This document shows, one piece after another, positions 25,375-34,481 of a stretch of 64,000 nt of DNA. The notes under the pieces are model-generated. The model did not search any database. It was not told the DNA's origin and saw nothing but the letters and a program-made list of their open reading frames with translations. Where the stretch lies: contig NZ_JACHXY010000001.1 in NCBI RefSeq assembly GCF_014192415.1, positions 1,178,001 through 1,242,000 of the forward strand, in the 5' to 3' direction. The number at the start of each line of letters is the position of its first letter. The stretch's first letter is position 1. Source of the DNA: Microbacterium proteolyticum. Its GTDB lineage: Bacteria; Actinomycetota; Actinomycetes; Actinomycetales; Microbacteriaceae. The position numbers and the translations under genes are program-made.

Positions 25375-28356
25375 TCAGCCGCAGCTGCCCCGGGGGGCCG
25401 GCACGGTGAACGTCGTCGCGTCGCTCTTCGTGCCGCTGGTGACAGCGTCGATCGACATCGTGCCGGCGTCGATCGACGTCGCGCGGGTCGAGAACGTCGT
25501 CGATGCGGTCTTGCCCGCGGCGACGGTCATCTTCTTGCTGCCGAAGGCACCGGCGACCGTGACGTCGGCGGCGACCGAGTCGGCATTGGTGACCGTGACG
25601 ACCTGCGTCACCTTTCCGGCGACGCAGCGGTTCGCCACAGCGGCGGACAGGTCGAGACCCAGCGACAATGCCGACGACGTGGAGGCGGTGACCCGACCGT
25701 CGGTGTACCCGTCGTAGCGGGCTGTCACCGAGCGAACCGTGGAAGGCACCTCGACGGAGGCGGAGCGCTGGTTCAGCGCCGCCGTCTGCGTCCACCCCTC
25801 GCCCGTGAAGGTCACGGTACCGGCCACATCGCCCTTGTCCGCGGCCTCGACGGCAGCGGTGACCGTCCGACCCGCGTTGGTGACGGTCGTCGTCGAGGCG
25901 ACCGCCCTGACCGACGTCCAGTCGCGCATCGCGGTCAGCACCGACTGGCTCACGCTCACGAACGAGCCGTGACGCGGGCTGGCGGGCAGGCCGCCGACGG
26001 GACGGACGTTCCAGTCCGAACGACGCGACAGGCGGTCGGCCTGCGAGCTGCTCGAGATGGCCGAACCGGTGGTGACGAACGCGCGGTACCCGCCGGCGCC
26101 GAAGTTGTCGACGAGGAAGGCGTAGCCGTCGCCCCCGGCGTTGTTCGGGTCGCCCGCGTTGAGCTTGACGATCTGCGGGCCTTCGCCGGCCTGACCCGTC
26201 TCCAACGCCGTCATGTTCGTGTCGGTCAGTTGCCAGGTCTTCTCGGGGTCCGCGTTCCAGTCGGAGCGCGTCGTGGGTGCGGTCAGCACCTTGGAGCGCT
26301 CGAGGAAGATGTCCTTGCCCGCCTCGAGGCCGTCGGCTGCGCCGCCCTCCTCGTTCTTGGTGAAGCGGTAGTAGTAGTCGCCGATCTTCTGCACGGTCGA
26401 GTCGATGCGTGCGAAGCCGGTGTTCTGCCACTCGGTCGGCGGGTAGGTGAACGTCTTGAAGTCACGCGTGAGCACGTAGAACACCCGGGCGTGCAGGTTG
26501 TCGGTGTTCGTCTTGGCCGCGCTGTTGTACAGACGCGACGAGAAGTGCACGACGTACGACTGCAGCGCGTCGTCCCAGTACGCCTCGGGGGCCCAGGTCA
26601 TGCCGGCCTCGGGCTGGTTGATCGTGATGCCCTCGTTGACGCCGTTCGTGCGGGTCCACTGCACGAGGTCGGTCGACTCCCAGACCTCGATCTTGAGCGA
26701 GCCGTTCGACTGCGCCGGGCCCCAGCCCGTGCCGCAGCTGATGCACAGGTCGGTGGCGACCATGTAGTACTTGTCGCCGTCCTTCGACCGCAGGATGTAC
26801 GGGTCGCGCAGACCCTTCGTGTCGGTCGTCGACGTGATGACGGGCTGGCCCGCGTTCACCGGCGAGAACGAGAAGAAGTCGTTGCCCGACGTCGCCGCCT
26901 GGTAGATCTTCTCGTCGCCGTCGGACTTGAAGTACGCCGCGGCGTAGCCGGCATCCGGGGCCCAGCGTCCCTTCTCGGCGACCGTGACATCGAACGTCTT
27001 CTGCGCGGACTGCCCGTTGAGGGTGGCCGTCGCCGTCAGCGTGACCTTCGCGTCTCCCGCGCCGTACGCGGGACGCGCGACCAGACCGCCGCCACGGTAC
27101 GGGTCGGCGGCACCGACGGCCGGAGCGACGTACGCGGCCGAGGTCGAGGTGACCAGGGCGGGGTTCGACGAGGTCCAGCTGATCGCGGCACCGTTGACGG
27201 CGCCCTTCGTGGCCAGCGGCAGGTTCTCGGTCGTGCGGGATGCCAGGGAGATGGCATCCAGGTCGGTGGCGACGTTGGGGGCGACCACGATGACGTCGAA
27301 GGTCAGGGTGCCGAGCGAGCTCGTCGCCGTGAGGGTCACCGGGGTGTTCTCCGTGATCGAGCGTGAGACGACACCGGTGGTCGACACGACGGCCGGGTTG
27401 GACGACGCCCAGGTCAGCGCGACGCCGTTCACGGACGAGGCGAGGTTGAGGTTGCTCGAGACGCTGTCGAGCGAGGTGTTGGAGCGCAGCATGGTCGCCG
27501 CGACGTCACCGCGCAGGAGCGCGGAGGTGGTCGACGACTTCTGCGACGCCGTGGGCATGCTCGACCCGACCTGCTCGGAGGTGAGCGCCGCGTCCCAGAA
27601 CTTGACGTCGGTGACGTCGGCGCGAAGCAGCGCGTCGCCCTGGTAGAGCGACCGGCCGAGGTACCCGAGCACGTTGCCCGAGGGGATGATCGAGCTGAGC
27701 GAGTTGGCGTGCGTGAGGGTCGAGATGACGCTGCCGTCGCGGTACAGCGTCAACGTGTTGCCGCTGCCGACCATCGTCAGGGTCGTGAACCCCGGGTTGA
27801 GTCCGCCGCCGGCGGGCATGCGCGTCTCGCCGTTGCTCGACCCGCTCTTGACGCGGATGGCGGCGAGCACCTGGTCGGTGTAGCCGCCCTGCGCCGAACG
27901 CGGGCTGAGGAAGATGTGGTTGCCGAGCTGCGTGGTGTTCCACGGCCCGACGCCATCGCCGATGACCCACCCGAAGTGGTTCGCCGCGGACTGCGCGGCG
28001 ACCGTGTACTCGACGGTGAAGTCGTTGTCGGTGCCGGTGACCAGGCCCTTGGGAAGTGCGGCGTAGCCGTCGGCCTTGAATCGCAGCACGGCGTCGCCGG
28101 CCGCGTCGGCGAACGACGCGTCGGTGAACCCGGTGAGCGAGGCGTTGCGGTTGTTGCCCGAGACGTCGAGGAGCGACGTGCCCGAGTGCGACATGTCGTA
28201 GTGCGCCGTGGGCGCCGGCACGTCGGCGGCGTGGGCCGCGGGCGCGACCATGCTCATGGTCGAGGCGACGAGCACGCCGGTGAGAGACGCGGTCAGCGCC
28301 TTCGACACACGACGCGAGCGCTCGGCTCGGGGTGGGCGGGTGACCGGTGATCTCAT
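25375..28356 (-). CDS. Secreted multidomain GH43 glycosidase with LamG and two-Cys C-terminal module
   Basis: The product has 993 residues. The order is signal peptide (1-44, cut near AHA-AD), LamG-like domain (about 50-262), two bacterial Ig-like repeats (about 275-360 and 365-460), GH43 propeller (about 465-805), an Ig-like beta domain (about 815-895) and the two-Cys module (Cys911 to Cys992). Catalytic residues are Asp518 (RDPY), Asp652 (RIDST) and Glu725 (GEGP), with RHGS near 795. Cys538 and Cys541 (CISC) in the propeller are extra. It is divergent from the double-GH43 gene, and both promoters carry the operator. Confidence 0.87.
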   Translation of the reverse strand: MRSPVTRPPRAERSRRVSKALTASLTGVLVASTMSMVAPAAHAADVPAPTAHYDMSHSGTSLLDVSGNNRNASLTGFTDASFADAAGDAVLRFKADGYAALPKGLVTGTDNDFTVEYTVAAQSAANHFGWVIGDGVGPWNTTQLGNHIFLSPRSAQGGYTDQVLAAIRVKSGSSNGETRMPAGGGLNPGFTTLTMVGSGNTLTLYRDGSVISTLTHANSLSSIIPSGNVLGYLGRSLYQGDALLRADVTDVKFWDAALTSEQVGSSMPTASQKSSTTSALLRGDVAATMLRSNTSLDSVSSNLNLASSVNGVALTWASSNPAVVSTTGVVSRSITENTPVTLTATSSLGTLTFDVIVVAPNVATDLDAISLASRTTENLPLATKGAVNGAAISWTSSNPALVTSTSAAYVAPAVGAADPYRGGGLVARPAYGAGDAKVTLTATATLNGQSAQKTFDVTVAEKGRWAPDAGYAAAYFKSDGDEKIYQAATSGNDFFSFSPVNAGQPVITSTTDTKGLRDPYILRSKDGDKYYMVATDLCISCGTGWGPAQSNGSLKIEVWESTDLVQWTRTNGVNEGITINQPEAGMTWAPEAYWDDALQSYVVHFSSRLYNSAAKTNTDNLHARVFYVLTRDFKTFTYPPTEWQNTGFARIDSTVQKIGDYYYRFTKNEEGGAADGLEAGKDIFLERSKVLTAPTTRSDWNADPEKTWQLTDTNMTALETGQAGEGPQIVKLNAGDPNNAGGDGYAFLVDNFGAGGYRAFVTTGSAISSSSQADRLSRRSDWNVRPVGGLPASPRHGSFVSVSQSVLTAMRDWTSVRAVASTTTVTNAGRTVTAAVEAADKGDVAGTVTFTGEGWTQTAALNQRSASVEVPSTVRSVTARYDGYTDGRVTASTSSALSLGLDLSAAVANRCVAGKVTQVVTVTNADSVAADVTVAGAFGSKKMTVAAGKTASTTFSTRATSIDAGTMSIDAVTSGTKSDATTFTVPAPRGSCG

Positions 28357-28526
28357 CTTCGAGACCTTTCTCTCGGCGCTGTGTGCGCAGCTTCGACGGT
28401 GGGGGCCGAGGCGAAGCGGTGGGTGCTGCGTCGCGGCGGCGACGCGTCGGTCGACCCCGGGAAGGACGACCTCGAGGGCGTTCGCGCGCCCCCGTGAGGA
28501 GACGGCGGATGCCGATCGTGGTGCTC

Positions 28527-28555
28527 ACGTTAGCGGTATCACTCGCCCGGGGCAA
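28527..28555 (-). promoter_or_regulatory. Promoter with embedded LacI-type operator, GH43 gene at 25375-28356
   Basis: On the minus strand there is TTGCCC (28555-28550), 17 bp and TAACGT (28532-28527). The operator reads GTGATACCGCTAACGT on that strand. Confidence 0.6.
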
Positions 28556-28649
28556 TCCTTCATCGGGGTCGCGATCCGCGCGCGTCCCGCCTCGACCGCG
28601 ATCGCACACGGCCGCGGCCCGCCGACGTGGGCTACGCCACCGCGAGCTC

Positions 28650-28681
28650 TTGTTTCCGGACACCTGTGAGCGATAACATCC
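28650..28681 (+). promoter_or_regulatory. Promoter with embedded LacI-type operator, double-GH43 gene
   Basis: TTGTTT (28650-28655), 18 bp and TAACAT (28674-28679) form the promoter. GTGAGCGATAACATCC covers the -10 and matches the site at 8906 at 15 of 16 bases. Confidence 0.65.
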
Positions 28682-28730
28682 GGTATCCCCGCACGACGGC
28701 AGCCAATGACGGCTGTCCGAAAGGATCGCA

Positions 28731-31700
28731 ATGGAGCATCCCCTACCCCGCCGCGCGCTCGCGAGCGTCGCGACACTCGCCCTCGCGCTGACCGGCGCCC
28801 TCGCCGCCGCACAGCCCGCTGCCGCCGCCGATGACCGGCTCGTCGCCCACTACCCCCTCACGGATGCGAGCGGCACCACCGCCGTCGACGCGTCCGGCAA
28901 GGGACGAAACGCCACCTACGTGGGAGGCGCGGCCCTGACGGGCGGCGAGGGCGTGCGGTTGGACGGCACCGACGACTACGTCGACCTGCCCGACAACCTG
29001 CTGGCCGGCCTCGACTCGATCACCATCAGCACCGACGTCCTGGTGCGCGGCGATCAGGCCACGCCGTACTTCATCTACGGCCTCGGCAACACCGACGGCG
29101 GCGGTGTCGGCAACGGCTACCTCTACTCGACCGGCAATTCGTACAAGACGTCGATCGCGACGGGCAACTGGAGCACCGAGCAGACGGTGAACAGCAATGC
29201 CAATCTGCAGCGCGACGTCTGGAAGACCCTCACCTACACCCTCGACGACGCCACCGACACGGCGCGCATCTACCTCGACGGCGCGCAGGTCGGCCAGGCC
29301 ACGGGCGTCACCACCAAGCCGAGCGCCATCGGCGGTGGGTCCACTGCCGCGAACTACATCGGCCGCTCGGTCTACAACGCCGACCGCCGCCTCGCCGGCA
29401 GCGTGCGCGACTTCCGGGTCTACAACGCCGCCCTGTCGGCATCCGATGTCGCCGCCCTCGTCCCCACCGACGCCACCCGTCTGCAGCGCGACGCCGCGGC
29501 CCTCTCGCTCGGCGACCTGAGCGCCGTGACCGCCGACCTGCGCCTGCCCACGACGGGCGTCAACGGCGCCGGCATCAGCTGGGCCTCCAGCAACACCGCC
29601 GCGGTGAGCGAGGCCGGCAAGGTCACGCGCCCGGCGGCCGGACAGCAGCCCGCCACCGCGACGCTGACGGCGACCCTCACGCGCGGCTCGGCCACCGAGA
29701 CCCGCACCTTCGTCGTCACCGTGGCGGCGATGCCGGGCAACGCCGAGCTCGCGAAGGCCGACCTCGACCAGATCAGCATCCCCAACGCCACCGACGTGCG
29801 CGGCAACATCACCCTCCCGGCCACCGGGTCGGTCAACGGCACGGCCATCACCTGGACGGCCTCGCCGACCGGTGTGATCTCGACGTCACCGGCCAACGGC
29901 AAGGCCGCCGGCGTCGTCACGCGCGGCGCGACCGACACGACGGTGACGCTGACCGCCGCGGCATCCGGAACCTCCGTCACCCGTCAGATCGAGGTCACCG
30001 TCACGGCCGCTCCGGCGGGTCTCGACAAGGACTACACCGCCGGATATCTGTGGACCCACTTCGCCACCGAGGGCGGCTACGAGAAGATCTTCATGGGGCA
30101 CAGCACCGACGGTCTGCACTGGGAGAAGCTGAACGACAACAAGTCGATCCTCGCCAACCTGGGCGGCGACCTCGGCGTGCGCGACCCGCACCTCGTGCGC
30201 TCCCCCGAGGGCGACAAGTACTGGATCATCGGCACCGACCTGCACGCCGAAGGCGGCGGAGCCGGCGGTTCGGGCTGGGATCAGCTCAACGCCAGCCAGA
30301 ACCTCGTCGTGTGGGAATCCACCGACCTGGTGACCTGGAGCGACCAGCGCATCGTCTTCGCCGGCTTCGACAAGGCCGGCTGCGTGTGGGCGCCCGAGGC
30401 GATCTACAACGAGGCCACCGGCGAGTACTACGTGTACTGGGCCGCGCGCGACCAGACCGATAGCAACACGCCCGACTGGGCGCTGCGCATGTACCTCACC
30501 AAGACCCGTGACTTCACGACGTTCACGAAGCCCGAGATCTGGACGACGCTGAACCCGAAGGGCGACGGTCAGGGCGGTCGGAACATCATCGACTCGACCA
30601 TCGCGAAGGAGGGCGACACCTACTACCGGTTCTCGACCTCCGACTGGGACACGGTCGTCGACACCGCCCCGTCGCTCGACGGTCCCTGGACGCAGAAGAT
30701 CGCTCCCGGACAGGCCGCCGCGGCGGGCCTGCGCGGCCGCATGGAGGGCCTCACCGTCTACCAGCTGCCCGATGGTCGCTGGTCGGTCATGGGTGACGAG
30801 TTCAACTACTACGCGCACACCGCCGACACGCTCGCCAGCAACACGTACAGCCAGCTGAGCGCCGGTCCCGGAGCGAACCAGTTCTCGTTCGACCAGAGCT
30901 TCCGTCACGGGTCCGTCCTGCGCCTCTCGAAGGCGGAGGAAGCGCGTCTGCTCGAGAAGTACGGCGACACCCCGGTCACGCCGGAGGAGCCCCAGCAGGC
31001 CCCGATCGCGGAGTACACGTTCGAGAACGGCTCCCTCGCCGACTCGGTGGGCGACGCCGACCTCACCGCCTCCGGCACGGCATCCGTCGCCACGGATGCC
31101 GAGAAGGGCTCGGCTCTGCGTCTGACGGGAGCGGCGAACGGCTTCGCCTCGTTCCCGACCGGGTTCTTCGACGGCCGCGACACGATGACGGTCTCGATGG
31201 ACATCAAGTCCGAGCGCACGAGCGGGAATTTCTTCACCTTCGCCTTCGGGCAGAGCCAGGACAAGTACTCGTTCCTGCGGGTGCGGGGCGGTGAGGCGCG
31301 CACAGCGATCACTAAGGCGACGTGGCAGAACGAGTCCGACGTCACCGGCAGCATCTCGAGCGGCCAGTGGCACAAGTACGACCTCGTCTACGACGGCAAG
31401 ACGCTGCGCATGTACATCGACGGGGTGAAGGTCGATGAGAACCTCGCCCTGAACGCCTCGGTGAGCGAGCTCGGCTCCAACCTCATGGGCTATCTCGGCA
31501 AGTCGCTGTACAGCGCGGACGGGTACTTCCAGGGTTGGTACGACAACGTCCGGGTGTACAACCGGGCGCTGTCGAACACGGAGATCCTGCAGAACGCGGG
31601 CGTCGAGGATCAGCTGCTCGACGTGTCGCTCACGCAGCCCGAGAAGCTGAAGATGGCTCCGATCACCGACGGCACGGCGCGCACGGCGATCCTGCCGGTG

Positions 31701-33062
31701 ATCAAGGGCACCGACGTGTCGAAGCTCGCGCCCACCTTCACCACGGTCCCCGGCTCGACGGTGTCGCCGACCTCGGGAACCACGGTCGATCTGACGAAGC
31801 CGGTGACCTACACGGTCACGACACCCTCGGGTGCGAAGGCGGAGTGGAAGATCGAGGCGCGCGTGGTCAACAGCCCCGTGCTGCCTGGGCTGTACGCCGA
31901 TCCGAACATCGCGGTGTTCGGCGACACGTACTACATCTACGCGACGTCCGACGGCTTCCCCGGCTGGGGCGGCAAAGAGTTCTACGTCTGGAAGTCGAAG
32001 AACCTGACGGACTGGACGCGGTCGGCGACGCCCTTCCTCACGCTCGACGGGACCAACGGCAACGTGCCGTGGGCCACGGGCAACGCGTGGGCGCCCACCA
32101 TCATCGAGCGCGACGGGAAGTACTACTTCTACTTCAGCGGCCACAACTCCGCCGTCGATCGCAAGACGATCGGCGTCGCCGTCGCGGACGATCCCGAGGG
32201 GCCCTTCACGGCGGAGCCCAACGCGATGATCCTCAACAACGAGGCCGTCACCTCGGGCCAGGCCATCGACCCCGCCGCCTTCCACGACCCGGTGACGGGC
32301 AAGTGGTACCTCGGCTGGGGCAACGGCTCCCCCGTCCTGGCGGAGCTGGCCGACGACATGAAGTCGATCAAGCCGGGCACCTACCAGCGGATCAACGGGC
32401 TGACCGACTTCCGTGAGGGCGTGTTCTTCAACTACCGGAACGGCCTGTACCACCTCACGTACGCCATCGACGACACCGGATCGGAGAACTACCGCGTCGG
32501 GTACGCCACCGCGACGAGCATGAACGGGCCCTGGACGTACCGCGGCGTGATCCTCGAGAAAGACCTGTCCCTCGGAATCAAGGGGCCGGGCCACAGCTCG
32601 ATCATCAACGTGCCCGGAACCGATGACTGGTACATCGCGTACCACCGCTTCGCGATGCCGAACGGCAACGGGAACAACCGCGAGACCACCATCGACAAGG
32701 TGACGTTCGGCGCCGACGGCCTCATGCAGAAGGTCACCCCGACGCTCGAGAGCGTGAAGCCGCAGACCGTTCCCGCAGCGGGCCCCGAGGTCTCCGCGGC
32801 GGTCACCACCCGGTGCGTGGCGGGCAAGGCCGTCTTGGCCGTCTCGGTCACCAACCGTGACGATGCGCCGGTCTCGCTGACGATGACCTCGGACCACGGG
32901 TCGAAGACGGTCGCCTCTCTCGCCGCCGGCAAGACGACGACGCAGAGCTTCACGGTGCGCCAGTCGTCGCTGGCGGCCGGCACCGTGACGGTCATTGCGA
33001 CCGACGCGGGTGGCGGCGCGACGGAGGTGAAAGCCGCGTACGGCGCACGCACGTGCGGCTGA
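28731..33062 (+). CDS. Secreted protein with two GH43 domains, two LamG domains and the two-Cys module
   Basis: The product has 1443 residues. The order is signal peptide (1-32), LamG-like (about 36-245), two Ig-like repeats (about 250-332 and 338-426), first GH43 (about 432-745), second LamG-like (about 757-955), Ig-like spacer (about 965-1045), second GH43 (about 1050-1340) and the two-Cys module (Cys1362 to Cys1442). The first GH43 has Asp485 (RDPH), Asp621 (IIDST) and Glu672 in MEGL, where the sister enzymes have EGP. The second GH43, of a different subtype, has Asp1057 (ADPN), Asp1180 (AIDP) and Glu1229 (REGV). Two activities on arabinan side chains and backbone are plausible but not shown. 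Confidence 0.87.
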   Translation: MEHPLPRRALASVATLALALTGALAAAQPAAAADDRLVAHYPLTDASGTTAVDASGKGRNATYVGGAALTGGEGVRLDGTDDYVDLPDNLLAGLDSITISTDVLVRGDQATPYFIYGLGNTDGGGVGNGYLYSTGNSYKTSIATGNWSTEQTVNSNANLQRDVWKTLTYTLDDATDTARIYLDGAQVGQATGVTTKPSAIGGGSTAANYIGRSVYNADRRLAGSVRDFRVYNAALSASDVAALVPTDATRLQRDAAALSLGDLSAVTADLRLPTTGVNGAGISWASSNTAAVSEAGKVTRPAAGQQPATATLTATLTRGSATETRTFVVTVAAMPGNAELAKADLDQISIPNATDVRGNITLPATGSVNGTAITWTASPTGVISTSPANGKAAGVVTRGATDTTVTLTAAASGTSVTRQIEVTVTAAPAGLDKDYTAGYLWTHFATEGGYEKIFMGHSTDGLHWEKLNDNKSILANLGGDLGVRDPHLVRSPEGDKYWIIGTDLHAEGGGAGGSGWDQLNASQNLVVWESTDLVTWSDQRIVFAGFDKAGCVWAPEAIYNEATGEYYVYWAARDQTDSNTPDWALRMYLTKTRDFTTFTKPEIWTTLNPKGDGQGGRNIIDSTIAKEGDTYYRFSTSDWDTVVDTAPSLDGPWTQKIAPGQAAAAGLRGRMEGLTVYQLPDGRWSVMGDEFNYYAHTADTLASNTYSQLSAGPGANQFSFDQSFRHGSVLRLSKAEEARLLEKYGDTPVTPEEPQQAPIAEYTFENGSLADSVGDADLTASGTASVATDAEKGSALRLTGAANGFASFPTGFFDGRDTMTVSMDIKSERTSGNFFTFAFGQSQDKYSFLRVRGGEARTAITKATWQNESDVTGSISSGQWHKYDLVYDGKTLRMYIDGVKVDENLALNASVSELGSNLMGYLGKSLYSADGYFQGWYDNVRVYNRALSNTEILQNAGVEDQLLDVSLTQPEKLKMAPITDGTARTAILPVIKGTDVSKLAPTFTTVPGSTVSPTSGTTVDLTKPVTYTVTTPSGAKAEWKIEARVVNSPVLPGLYADPNIAVFGDTYYIYATSDGFPGWGGKEFYVWKSKNLTDWTRSATPFLTLDGTNGNVPWATGNAWAPTIIERDGKYYFYFSGHNSAVDRKTIGVAVADDPEGPFTAEPNAMILNNEAVTSGQAIDPAAFHDPVTGKWYLGWGNGSPVLAELADDMKSIKPGTYQRINGLTDFREGVFFNYRNGLYHLTYAIDDTGSENYRVGYATATSMNGPWTYRGVILEKDLSLGIKGPGHSSIINVPGTDDWYIAYHRFAMPNGNGNNRETTIDKVTFGADGLMQKVTPTLESVKPQTVPAAGPEVSAAVTTRCVAGKAVLAVSVTNRDDAPVSLTMTSDHGSKTVASLAAGKTTTQSFTVRQSSLAAGTVTVIATDAGGGATEVKAAYGARTCG

Positions 33063-33099
33063 CGCTGACGCTGACGCGCCTCACCGGTGGGTGAGGAGG

Positions 33100-33126
33100 T
33101 GGGCCCCGGCTTCGGCCGGGGCCCAC
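33100..33126 (+). terminator. Terminator after the double-GH43 gene
   Basis: An 11-bp stem (gtgggccccggc / gccgggcccac, one bulged C) with a TTCG loop is followed by TTGTCGTTCTCC. Confidence 0.75.
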
Positions 33127-33150
33127 TTGTCGTTCTCCCAGGAAAACCCC

Positions 33151-33179
33151 TTGTTACCGAGAACACGACCGAGTTAGCT
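33151..33179 (+). promoter_or_regulatory. LacI-type operator and possible promoter before a small secreted-peptide gene
   Basis: TTGTTACCGAGAACAC (33151-33166) matches the site before the gene at 9281 at 15 of 16 bases (reverse orientation). TTGTTA could be a -35 with TTAGCT (33174-33179) 17 bp on, so here the operator would cover the -35 instead of the -10. Confidence 0.55.
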
Positions 33180-33272
33180 TTATACGCGAGCTCACCCTCG
33201 CCCACCGACCAGGGTTCCCCGCGGACCCGCGTAGGGGCCGTCGACGTCGACGGTCCTCCCGAAGGATTCCCG

Positions 33273-33452
33273 ATGACTCGTCGTCAGATTCTCTCCGTCC
33301 TCGCCAGAGGCCTGCTCGTCACCTCGACAGTCGCGCCGGTGGGACTCGTCGCCTGGGAGCAGGCCGATTTCGACAGCAGCGCCGTCTTCCAGATGGATGC
33401 CACCGAGCCGGACACGCTGTTCATCAACGGGCGCGCCTTCATCCTGGAGTGA
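33273..33452 (+). CDS. Small secreted or membrane peptide, unknown
   Basis: The product has 59 residues from the ATG at 33273, with GAAGGA 6-7 nt upstream. MTRRQILSVLARGLLVTSTVAPVGLVA looks like a signal peptide, possibly of Tat type (RR then hydrophobic core), and the mature part is about 30 acidic residues ending in DTLFINGRAFILE. I recognise no family. An operator of the arabinan type 107 nt upstream suggests arabinose control. The short length and lack of family keep confidence moderate. Confidence 0.5.
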   Translation: MTRRQILSVLARGLLVTSTVAPVGLVAWEQADFDSSAVFQMDATEPDTLFINGRAFILE

Positions 33453-33581
33453 CATCGCCGCGGGCGGTCCGGCCCGGCACCACGGTCGGCCAGGATGTGA
33501 CCGGCCTCGGAGCCGAAGACTCCCGCTTCCTCGAGACACCCCGCGTCGTGCGCGGGCGGCGCGCCGTGGACGCTCGGCACA

Positions 33582-34481
33582 TCACTTGATGCCGCTGCGC
33601 GCGAAGCCCGCCACGAAGTACCGCTGGAAGACCAGGAACACGATCGCGATCGGCACCACGTTCAGCAGTGCGTAGGCCATGGTGGCGCCGTAGTCGCTAC
33701 CGAACTGCCCCTGCAGGTACAACAGGCCGATGGGCAGGGTGAACAGCCGGTTCTCCCGCAGCGCGATGAGGGGCCAGGCGAAGTCGTTCCACGACGACAG
33801 CAGGCTCATGAACACCAGCACCGCGATCAGCGGCTTCGACAGCGGCAGCACCACGCGGAGGAACGTCTGCACGTGACCGGCACCGTCGAGCCGCGCTGCC
33901 TCGATCAATTCGCGCGGGATGCCGAGCATGAACTGCCGGGCGAGGAACAGTCCGAACGCGGATGCCGAGACCGGCAGGATGACCGCCCAGTACGTGCCGT
34001 ACAGGCCCGTGGCGGTGACGATGCGGAACAGCGACACCATGATGACCTGCACCGGGAGGACGAGGGTCGCGAGCGCGAGGAAGAACAGCGCCGTCGAGCC
34101 GCGGAAGCGCAGTTGCGCGAAGGCATAGCCGGCCAGCAGGCTCGTCGTCACCGAGATGAGGGTCACCACGACCGCGATGGCCACGGAGTTGCCGAACCAC
34201 GTCGCCACGGGGAACGAGGCGAACACCCGCTCGAAGTTCTCGAAGGTCACCTCGCGCGGCCACAGGCGCAGTTCGCGACCGCCCAGCAACTCGGCGCGCG
34301 ACGAAAAGGCGACCGCGAGCATCCAGTACAGCGGCGACACCGCCGCGAGCCCCACGACGGCGACGATGATCGTGCGCAGCACCGTACTCCGGCGCCGCGT
34401 CCGATCGGCGGCCCTCCGGCCGGCGCTCACGGTGGGCGGCGACACGGGAGATGCGGGTGCCATCCGCTCGTCGACGCTCAC
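33582..34481 (-). CDS. Carbohydrate ABC transporter permease, MalG type
   Basis: The product has 299 residues with six predicted membrane segments. The EAA loop reads ELIEAARLDGAGHVQTFLRVVLPLSKPLI, at the usual place about 90 residues from the C terminus (the long form is described, key part EAARLDGAG). The GTG at 34481 overlaps the upstream permease stop (GTGA). With that permease and the binding protein it forms a family-1 sugar importer. No ATPase gene is linked; such systems often share one MsiK-like ATPase. Confidence 0.9.
   Translation of the reverse strand: MSVDERMAPASPVSPPTVSAGRRAADRTRRRSTVLRTIIVAVVGLAAVSPLYWMLAVAFSSRAELLGGRELRLWPREVTFENFERVFASFPVATWFGNSVAIAVVVTLISVTTSLLAGYAFAQLRFRGSTALFFLALATLVLPVQVIMVSLFRIVTATGLYGTYWAVILPVSASAFGLFLARQFMLGIPRELIEAARLDGAGHVQTFLRVVLPLSKPLIAVLVFMSLLSSWNDFAWPLIALRENRLFTLPIGLLYLQGQFGSDYGATMAYALLNVVPIAIVFLVFQRYFVAGFARSGIK

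Larger units (their letters stand above)
28357..28730. other. Divergent regulatory region between two GH43 genes
   Basis: This 374-bp region carries two operator-promoter units, 28527-28555 for the left gene and 28650-28681 for the right gene. The left gene has a leader of about 160 nt without a recognised riboswitch. Confidence 0.65.

Noticed and set aside
29886..32897. Antisense open frame of 1003 codons over the double-GH43 gene
   Set aside because: Same reason; it has no domain and lies opposite intact GH43 motifs.
6143..33062. Sortase signals on the GH43 enzymes
   Set aside because: All end in the two-Cys module one residue after the last Cys, with no hydrophobic segment or basic tail.
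33087..33272. Longer form of the small secreted peptide starting at 33087
   Set aside because: The added part crosses the terminator and operator and has no signal-like features; the ATG at 33273 has a proper ribosome-binding site.
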